A program made the position numbers and the translations under genes. From contig NZ_SNXZ01000001.1 in the NCBI RefSeq assembly GCF_004362825.1, forward strand, positions 310,001 through 374,000: a stretch of 64,000 nucleotides of DNA, in the 5' to 3' direction. The notes beneath the pieces were generated by a model, which made no database searches, was not told the DNA's origin, and worked only from the letters and a program-made list of their open reading frames with translations. The stretch is from Labedaea rhizosphaerae (lineage in GTDB: Bacteria; Actinomycetota; Actinomycetes; Mycobacteriales; Pseudonocardiaceae). This document shows, in pieces, positions 44,099 through 53,900 of the stretch (position 1 is its first letter; each line of letters opens with the position of its first letter).

Positions 44099-44995
44099 TC
44101 AGAGGCTGTTCAGGTACTCCAGCATGACCTCGGTGAAGCGCTCCGGCTCCTCCAGGTGCGGCAGGTGCGCCGACTCCTCCAGGATCTCCCAGCGCACGTC
44201 CGGGATCAGGTCCATGAACGGCTGCACCGTCGCCGGGGTCGCCTCGTCGTGGCGGCCGGAGATCAGCAGGGTCGGGGCGGTGACGTCCTTGCACAAGTCG
44301 ACCACGCCCCAGTCCTTCAGGGTGCCGATCACGTGGAACTCCGACGGGCCGTTCATCGCGTAGTAGACCGTCGGGTCGTTGTAGACCTCGTAGAACGACG
44401 CCAGGTACTCCCGCGGCCACGGCTTCAGCCGGCACACGTGCTTCTCGTAGAACACCTTCATGGCCGCGTGGTACTCGTCCGAGTCGGTCGTGCCGGCCGC
44501 CTCGTGCGCCAGCAGGACGTCGTTCACGCCGGGCGGCAGCTCGTCGCGCAGGCGCTTCATCTCCTGCAGCCACAACGGGTACGACGCGGGCGAGTTGGCG
44601 ATCACCAAACCGCGAAGACCCGCAGGTTGGGCGGCCGCGTGCTCGGTGACCAGCAGGCCACCCCACGACTGTCCATAAAGGATGTAGTTGTCGGCGATCC
44701 CCAACGACGTCAACAGGTTCTGCAGCTCGTCGAGGAACAGTTGCACGGTCCAGAACTCCGGGCCGCGGTCGGGCAGGTGCGTCGACCCGCCGTTGCCAAG
44801 CTGGTCGTAGTGCACGACCGGCCAGCTGTGCTCGGCCAGCCCGGCCATCGGCACCAGGTAGTCGTGGGTGGACCCGGGCCCGCCGTGCACGATGACGATG
44901 GGCGGCTTGCCTGAGGTCAGGTCGCCGGTCACCCGGTACCAGGTCTCGAACTCGCCGAACGGCACCGTGCCCTTCTTGCTGGGTCGGTACGCCAT
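44099..44995 (-). CDS. proline-iminopeptidase-family alpha/beta hydrolase
   Basis: 298 residues. The oxyanion motif is PPIVIVHGGPGSTHDY, nucleophile Ser in LYGQSWGGLL (near residue 109), then Asp in LLISGRHDEATP and His in ESAHLPHLEEPERF; a cap domain lies between. This is the prolyl aminopeptidase/tricorn-factor group. The ATG follows the PKS stop after one base (TGACATG), so it is co-translated with the thioesterase-bearing PKS. This implies a role with the polyketide, such as hydrolysis or resistance-type processing of an amide or ester. A housekeeping peptidase role would be odd at this position. Confidence 0.87.
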   Translation of the reverse strand: MAYRPSKKGTVPFGEFETWYRVTGDLTSGKPPIVIVHGGPGSTHDYLVPMAGLAEHSWPVVHYDQLGNGGSTHLPDRGPEFWTVQLFLDELQNLLTSLGIADNYILYGQSWGGLLVTEHAAAQPAGLRGLVIANSPASYPLWLQEMKRLRDELPPGVNDVLLAHEAAGTTDSDEYHAAMKVFYEKHVCRLKPWPREYLASFYEVYNDPTVYYAMNGPSEFHVIGTLKDWGVVDLCKDVTAPTLLISGRHDEATPATVQPFMDLIPDVRWEILEESAHLPHLEEPERFTEVMLEYLNSL

Positions 44996-44996
44996 G

Positions 44997-47900
44997 TCAG
45001 CTCCCCTCATGGGTGTCGGTCCGCAGCCACTCGTCGATGAGCTGCGCGGTCTTCTCGGCGTCGTCCTCGACGATCGTGAAGTGGTTGGCGCGCACCTCGC
45101 GCGTCGTGTGCTCCGGCTCCCAAGCCGCCGCCCGGGCCGCCGGCGGCAGGTCCACAATGGAACCGCCGGCGAACGACTGCGTGCACTGGACGAACAGCAC
45201 CGGCGCGGCCACCTTCGGCGACGGCAGCGCGGGCACCAGCTCGACCCAGCGGCCCATGCCGGAAAGCCTTGCCGTGTCGAACGTGCCGAACGCGGCCTCC
45301 TTCTCGAACAGACCCATCGCCAGGTCGTCCATCGGCACGCCCTCGCCGCCACCGTCGTGCACCTGGAACGTGTCGAGCAGCACCACGCCCGCGGCCCGCA
45401 CGCCCAGCGACTGCTCCAGGTACCCGGCGGTCGAGTACGCGAGCGTCCCGCCCGAGGAGTAGCCCAGCAGCACGAACGGCTCACCCTCGGCGGCCTCGAG
45501 CACGCTCGCCGCGAGCACCTTCAGCGCCGCTTCCGGCGACGCGGGCAGCAACTCGCCGTTGAGGAACCCGGGCACCGGCAGGCCGACGATCTTGCGTGTG
45601 CCCTGCAGGTGCGACACCAGCCGCGCGTGCTGGTGCACGCCGCCGGTGGCCATCGGCGTGGCCAGGCAGATCAGCCGCGGCGACGCCGGGCCGTCGGCGA
45701 GGTTCACCCCGCGTGGCAACGCTTCCAGGTCATCCGCCGACTCGAACGCCGGCCGGATCGCGGCCACCGCACGCAACAGTTCGAAGCCCTGGGACACCTT
45801 TCCGGACGTGATCGCGCCGTGGAACAACGCACGCAACGTCTCGGCGGACTTGTCCTCGGCGGGAGCCGACCGCGGCCGGTTCGACGCCAGCTCGGCACGC
45901 AGGACACGGGCCAGTTCGGCGGGGTTCTTGTTGTCGAACACCACCATCGGCGGCAGCCGCAACCCGGTCGCGGCCATCAGGCCGTTGCGCAGTTCCATGG
46001 CCGAGAGCGAGTCGAAGCCGGACTCCAGGAAGTCGCGTTCCGGGTCGACCGCGGTCGCGTCGGCGTGGCCGAGCAGCGTCGCCGCCTGCTCGAGCACCAG
46101 CGTCCGCAGCGCCTGCTCCTGTTCGGCCTCCGAAGCGCCGGAAAGCTTCTGCCACAACGATTCCGCGTCCACGGCGGCGACCACGCTGCGCCGCCGGACC
46201 GCGGGCGCGAGCCCACGCAGCAGCGCCGGGATCTCGTCGGTGCGGGCCCGCAGCGCCGCCTTGTCCACCTTCAGCGGGACCAGGGCCGCACGCCCGGACC
46301 CGACACCGGCGTCGAACAACGCGACGCCTTCGGCCGGTTCCAGCGCGGGCAGGCCCTGGCGGCGCATGCGTTGCAGGTCGGCGTCGCCCAGGTACTGACC
46401 CAGGCCGGCGCCGGTCCACAACCCGTAGGCCAGCGAGGTCGCGGGCCGTCCTTGCGCGGCCCGGTGCAACGCGAGGCCTTCGAGGAAGGTGTTGGCCGCG
46501 GCGTAGTTCCCTTGCCCGGCGGCGAGAACCATGCCACCGGCGCTGGCGAACATCGCGAACACGCGGACGTCGCCGGCCAGCTCGTGCAGGTGCCAGGCGG
46601 CATCGGCCTTCGGACCGAGCACCGCGTCGATCCGCTCCGGTGTGAGCGCGGTGATCAGGCCGTTGTCGCCGACCCCGGCCGCGTGCACGACCCCGAACAG
46701 CGGCTGCTCGATGCTCGCCAGCAAGGCGGCGACGGCGTCCCGATCGGACACGTCACAGGCCACAATGGACACCGTGGCGCCGAGCCCGGTCAGCTCCTCG
46801 GCCAGCTCCGGCGCGCCGTCGGCGTCGAGGCCGCGGCGGCTGGTCAGCACCAGGTGCCGGACGCCGCGGTCGGCGACCAGGTGCCGGGCGATGACCGCGC
46901 CCAGCCCACCGGTGCCGCCGGTGATCAGCACGGCGCCGTCGGGATCCCAGACCAGCGTGTCCTCGACCGCGGGCACCGGCGCGAGCCGTGGCGCGTGCGC
47001 GATGCCGTCGCGCACGGCGACCTCGGGCTCGCCGGAGGCGATCGCGACGGCAATGGCCTCGGGGAACCCGTCCACGTCGGCGAGCACGAACCGGCCGGGG
47101 TTCTCCGCCTGCGCCGAACGCAGCAGGCCCCAGACCGGCACCTGCACCGGGTCGACATCCTCACCCGCCACCGATACCCCGCCGTGGGTGACCACGACCA
47201 GCGTGGACCCGGCGTGGGCGTCGTCGGCGAGGAAGCGCTGCACGACGTCCAGCACCTGGTGGGTGAGCGTCCGGACGTCGGCGAGCACGCCCGCGCCGGC
47301 GGTGACGCAGTCGAAGACCACGTGCTCATCGGTGCCCTCGCCCCAGGCCGTCCACGAGGGCAGACCGGCCGCGGTGGTCACCGGCTTCCACTCGACGGCG
47401 AGCAGGTCGTCGTCGGCGGAGCCGCCCAGCTGCTCGGCGGAGATGGCGCGCAGGGTCAGCGCGTCGACCGACAAGACCGGCGCACCGGACGCGTCGGCCA
47501 CGTGGATGGCCACGGCGTTGTCGTCGGGCCAGGTGAGCCGGACCCGCAACGCCTTGGCGCCCACCGCGTGCAGCCGGACACCGCCCCAGGAGAACGGCAG
47601 CGCCGGTTTCCCGTCCTCACCACCGCCGCTGACGCTCAACGCGTGCATCGACGCGTCGAGCAGGGCCGGGTGGATGCCGTAGCGGGCGGCGTCGCCGTGG
47701 GCTTCCTCGGGCAGTTCGATCTCGGCGTAGATGTCGTCGCCGACCGTCCACGCCTTCTTGAGACCCTGGAAGACCGGGCCGTAGCCGTAACCGCGGCCGA
47801 GCAGCACATCGTAGACGTCGCTGACGTCGGCGGTCTCGGCCCCCGCGGGCGGCCATTGCGTGAGGTCGGCGGCGGCGCCGCCTGCTCCGGTGCCCAGCAG

Positions 47901-50900
47901 ACCGTCGGCGTGCTGCAACCACGGGTCGTCGCCGGTACGGGAGTAGATGCCGATGGTGCGGCGACCGGTCTCGTCCGGGTCGCCGATCACGACCTGCACG
48001 GACACCGGGGCACCTTCGGGCATGACCAGCGGCGCCTGCAGCGTGAGCTCTTCGATGACGTCGCAGCCGACCTGGTCACCGGCCTGGATCGCGAGCTCGA
48101 CGAACCCGGTGCCGGGGAGCAGGACGCTGCCCAGGATGTCGTGGTCGGCGATCCAGCCGTGCGTGTCGAGTGACAGCCGTCCACTGAGGACCAGGCCGTC
48201 GCTCCCAGCGAGCGGGACCGCCGCGCCGAGCAGCGGGTGATCGGCGACGGCCAGACCGAACGACGTGGGATCGCCGCCGCTCTGGTCACCGACGACCCAG
48301 AACCGCTGGTGCTGGAAGGCATAGGTCGGCAGGTCGACCCGCTTGGCACCGGTACCGGCGAAGTACTTGTCCCACGCCACGTGGACACCGGAGGTCCACA
48401 GCTGGCCGATCGCGGTGACGGCCGTGGTGGCCTCGTCACGGTTGCGCCGAAGGATCGGCACGATCAGCGCCGTCTCGGTGCTTTGCTGAGCCATCCCGGC
48501 GAGGATCGCGTCCGGACCCAGCTCGAGGAAACGAGTCACGCCTTGGCTCTCCAGGAACCTCACGCTGTCGGCGAACCGCACGGCGTCCCGGACGTGGTTG
48601 ACCCAGTAAACAGGCGTCGTCACGTCGGCGAGCTCGCCGGACACGATCGGGATCTCCGGCAGGGCGTAGGTCAGCTCGCTGACGATCGCGCGGAACTCGT
48701 CGAGCATCGGTTCCATCAGCACCGAGTGGAACGCGTGCGACACCTTCAGCCGCGTGGACTTGCGGTCCGGGAACCGATCCGCCACGGCCTGGGCCGCGTC
48801 GGCATCACCCGACACGACAACGGCTTGCGGACCGTTGACGGCGGCGATGTCGACCCGGTCGGTGAGGTGGGGGCGCACCTCTTCTTCGGTGGCCTGGATG
48901 GCGATCATCGCGCCACCGGACGGCAACGCCTGCATCAACCGGCCGCGGGCAGCGACCAGCTTGGCCGCGTCGGCCAGCGAGAGAACCCCGGCCACGTGCG
49001 CGGCGGCGATCTCACCAATCGAGTGCCCGGCAAGGTAATCCGGCTTCACGCCCCACGACTCGACCAGCCGGTAGAGCGCCACCTCGATCGCGAACAGCGA
49101 AGTCTGTGTGTACTGGGTCTGCGCCAACAGCTCCGCGTCGTCGCCCCAGACCACGTCACGCAACGGCCGGTCCAGGTGCTTGTCGAGTTCGGCGATCGCC
49201 TCGTCGAACGCGGTGGCGAACGCCGGGTACGCGGCATGCAGCTCGCGTCCCATCCCGATCCGCTGCGCACCCTGACCGGTGAACAGGAATGCGGTCGACC
49301 CGCTCGCCCGGGCGTGCCCGTGAACTCCGTTTCCAGCCGAAATGCCTGTTAACCCAGTCAACAAGCCTTCCCGGTCGGCCGCGACGACGACGGCGCGGTG
49401 GTCGAGCACCGCCCGCGACGTCAGCGACGAGTAGCCGAGGTCGAGCACGGACGCATCGTCCACATGCGACGCCAGCCGGGCCGCCTGCGCCTGGACCGCC
49501 GCCGCGCTCTTGCCCGTGACGACGACCGGCACCACCGGTGGCGGCACGACCTCGACGGTCTTGGTCTTCTCCTCGGGAGCCGCCTCGATGATCACGTGCA
49601 CGTTGGTGCCGGAGAGCCCGAACGACGACACACCCGCGCGCCGCGGTCCGTTCTTCTCCGGCCACTCCCGCGCCTCGGTGAGCAGTTCGACGTCGCCCTC
49701 CGTCCAGTCGACGTGCGGCGTGGGCTCGTCGATGTGCAAGGTCTTCGGCAGCACGCCCGCGCGAATGGCGTGGACCACCTTGATGATCCCGGCGACGCCG
49801 GCCGCGGCCTGCGGGTGGCCCATGTTCGACTTGATCGAGCCGAGCCACAGCGGGCGGCCCTCGGGCCGGTCCTGGCCGTAGGTGGCCAGCAACGCCTGCG
49901 CCTCGATCGGGTCGCCGAGTTTGGTGCCGGTGCCGTGCGCCTCCAGCAGGTCGACATCCGCATAGGACAGTCCGGCGTTGGCCAGCGCCTGCTGGATCAC
50001 CCGGCGCTGCGACGGGCCGTTCGGCGCGGTCATGCCGTTGGACGCGCCGTCCTGGTTGACCGCGATGCCCTTGAGCACGGCGAGCACCGGGTGCCCGTTC
50101 CTGCGTGCGTCCGACAGGCGCTCGACCAGCAGCACGCCGACGCCTTCGGACCAGGCCGCACCATCCGCCGTCCCGGCGAACGACTTGCACCGCCCGTCCG
50201 GCGCGAGCCCGCGCTGGCGCGAGAACTCGATGAACATGTCCGGCGAGCCCATCACGGCGACGCCACCGGCCAGCGCCATCGGGCACTCCCCCGACCGCAC
50301 CGCCTGCGCGGCCAAGTGCAGTGCCACAAGCGAAGACGAGCACGCGGTGTCCACTGTGACCGATGGGCCTTCGAGCCCCAGCGTGTACGACACGCGACCG
50401 GAGACCAGCGAGCCGCCGCTGGTCGCCGCGGCGTCCGTGCCCTGCGCGTAGTCGTGGTACATCAGGCCCGCGAACACGCCGGTGCGGGTGCCCTTGAGCG
50501 AGGTCGGGTCGATGCCGGCCCGCTCGAACACCTCCCAGGACGCCTCCAGCAGCAACCGCTGCTGCGGGTCGAGGTAGAGCGCCTCGTTGGGCGCGACGCC
50601 GAACAGGTCGGCGTCGAAGTCGCCCGCGTCGTAGAGGAAGCCGCCCTCGTTGGCATAGGTCTTGCCCGGCTTGCCGGGCTCGGGGTCGTAGACGGATCCG
50701 ACGTTCCAGCCGCGGTCGTTCGGGAACTCACCGATGACGTCGCGACCGTCGACCACCAGCTGCCACAGGTCCTCGGGGCTGGTGACCCCGCCCGGGTAGC
50801 GGCAGGCCATGGACACGATGACGATCGGGTCGTCGGCATCGGCCTGGACGGCGACCGTCTGGCGCACGTCGTCGTCGGAACCGGTGAACTGCTCGTCCAC

Positions 50901-53900
50901 ATAGGACGCGACCGAACGCGCCGTCGGGTAGTCGAAAACGAGGGTCGCGGGCAGCCGGAGACCGGTGAGGTTGTTGAGCTCGTTGCGCAGTTCGACCGCG
51001 CTCAGCGAGTCGAAGCCGAGCTCGGAGAACGCGCGGTCGGGCTCGATCGCGTCGGCCGTGCTGTGCCCGAGCGTCGCCGCGACCTGGTTGCGCACCAGCT
51101 CCAGCAGGATCTTCGCCCGCTCGTGCGGTTCCTTGCCGGCGAGCTTGCGTGACAGCTCCGACACGTCGGCGGCGCCGGCGCGCGCGGCCTTGCGGCGGGC
51201 CGGCCGGACCAGGCCCCGCAGCAGGGCAGGGATTTCGTCACTTCGGCCGGCCAGCGCGGCCGGGTCGATGTGCAGTGCGGCGACCGCGCCCTGGCCGGAG
51301 TCGATGCCCGCGTCGAACAACGCGAGCCCGTCCTCGACAGTGAGCGCGGGCAGGCCTTGGCGCTTCATGCGGGCGAGGTCGGCGTCGGCGAGGTACTGGC
51401 CCATGCCGGCGCCGGTCCAGAGGCCGTAGGCGAGGGCGGTCGCGGGCAAGCCGTTGGCCCGGCGGTGGGTGGCAAGTGCGTCGAGGAAGACGTTCGCGGC
51501 CGCGTAGTTCCCTTGCCCGGCGGCGAGAACCATGCCACCGGCACTGGAGAACATGGCGAACACGCGCAAGTCGCGGTCGCGGGTCAGCTCGTGCAGGTGC
51601 CACGCGGCATCGGCCTTCGGGCCCAGCACCGCGTCGATGCGTTCGGGCGTCAGCGCGCTGATCACGCCGTTGTCGCCGACCCCGGCCGCGTGCACGATGC
51701 CGGTCAGGTCGTCGATGCCGTCGAGCACGGCTTCGAGCGACGCGCGGTCGGCGGCGTCGCAGGCCGCCACGGTGACCTCGGCGCCGAGCGTGGTCAGCTC
51801 CTCGGCCAGTTCGGCCGCGCCGGGCGCGGCGAGACCGCGGCGGCTGGTGAGCACGAGTTTCCGCACGCCACGGGCGGCGACCAGGTGCTTCGCGACCACG
51901 CCGCCGAGCCCGCCGGTGCCGCCGGTGACCAGCACCGTGCCGTCACCGAAGTCGGTGCTCTCGTCGGGGATGGCGACCTTGGTCAGGCGCGGCACTTCCA
52001 GCTTGCCGTCACGCACCCGCACCTCGGGCTCGCCGGCTCCGGCGGCCAGCGCGACCGCGTCGGCGGTGTCGATCGAGTCGTCCGTGTCGGCCAGCACGAA
52101 TCGGCCGGGGTTCTCCGCCTGCGCGGCACGCACGAGCCCCCACACGGGCGCCTGCGCGAGCTCGGGTTCGTCACCGACCGCACCGCGGGTGAGGATCACC
52201 AATGGGCCGTCGTGCTCCTGCTGCAGCACGTCGAGCACCTGGTGGGTCGTGGCGCGGACGGCGGCGAGCACGTCGCCCTCGGTCGACGGGACCTCGTAGA
52301 AGTTCGGCGCCGCAACGGGTTCCGGCGTCGGGATCGGTTGCCAGGCCACACCCCACAGCGATTCGTCGCGCTGCGCGAGCTGTTCGGCGGACACCGGCCG
52401 GGAGACCAGCGCGCCGATGGTCAGCACCGGCGAGCCGGTGGTGTCGGCGACCGCGACGGTGACATTGTCCTGGCCGTTCGGCGCGATGCGCACCCGCAGC
52501 GCGGACGCGCCGGCGGCGTGCAGGGCGACCCCGGTCCAGGCGAACGGCAGAACGGTGGACTCGGACGTGCCGGAGCCGTCGTCGATCAACGCGACGTGCA
52601 TGGCAGCGTCCAGCAATGCCGGGTGCAGACCGAACTTGGCCGCGTCGCCGTGCGCGGACTCGGGCAGCGCGACCTCGGCGAAGATCTCCTCGCCGGACGT
52701 CCACGCGGCCTTGAGGCCCTGGAACACCGGGCCGTAGCCATAGCCGCGTTCGACCAGCAGTGCGTACGCACCTTCCACGTCGATCGCGGTGGCGCCGGGT
52801 GGCGGCCACGCGGTCAGGACCGCCGGTGGGGCGGCGCCGGTCGCGAGCAGGCCCTGGGCGTGCTGCAACCACGGGTCGTCGCTGCCCTCGGCCCGCGAGA
52901 AGATCCCGATCGGGCGGCGGCCGGTGTTGTCGACGCTGCCGACCACGACCTGCACGGCGACGGCGCCGTGCTCGGGCAGGACCAACGGCGCCTGCAGGGT
53001 GAGCTCGTCGACGACGTCGCAGCCGACCTGGTCCCCGGCGCGGATCGCCATCTCGACGAAACCGGTGCCGGGGACGAGGACGCTGCCGAGCACGTCGTGG
53101 TCGGCGATCCAGCCGTGCGTGCCGAGCGACAACCGTCCGGTGAGGACAGTCGTGTCCGGGTCGGCCAGCGACAAGGTGGCGCCGAGCAGCGGGTGGTCGG
53201 CGGCGGTGAGCCCGAACGTGCTCGCGTCGCCGCCTTCGCGCTCGTCGGTCAGCCAGTAGAGCTCGTGCTGGAAGGCGTAGGTGGGCAGGTCGATCTTCTT
53301 GGCGCCGGTGCCCGCGAAGAACTCCGCCCAGTCGACCGGGTAACCGGCGGCCCACAGCTGACCGAGCGCGGCCAGCGCGGTCGTCGCCTCGTCGCGGTTG
53401 CGCCGCAGGACCGGGATGACCGGCCGCTCCGGAACGATCTCCTGCGCCATCCCGGCCAGGATCGCGTCCGGGCCCAGCTCCAGGAACTTCGAGACACCTT
53501 GCGCCTCGAGGAAGCTCACGCTGTCGGCGAACCGCACGGCGTCCCGGACGTGGTTGACCCAGTAAACAGGCGTCGTCACGTCGGCGAGTTCGCCGGAGAC
53601 GATCGGGATGGACGGCTGGTTGTAGGTGAGCCCGGCGGCGACCGCGCGGAAGTCGTCGAGCATTGGTTCCATCAGCACCGAGTGGAACGCGTGCGACACC
53701 TTCAGCCGCGTGGACTTGCGGTCGGCGAACTGGTCGGCAACCGCTTGCGCGGCCTCGGCATCACCGGAGATCACGACCGACCGCGGGCCGTTGACCGCGG
53801 CGATGTCCACGCGCTCGGTGAGGTGCGGACGCACCTCGTCCTCCGTCGCCTGAATCGCGATCATCGCGCCACCCGACGGCAACGCCTGCATCAACCGACC

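Noticed and set aside
48600-48632. A further copy of the palindromic element at the VYWVNHV codons (GTTTACTGGGTCAAC)
   Set aside because: It resembles one arm only, lies in a conserved AT motif rather than a linker, and the equivalent codons in the upstream PKS are ordinary. Treated as chance.
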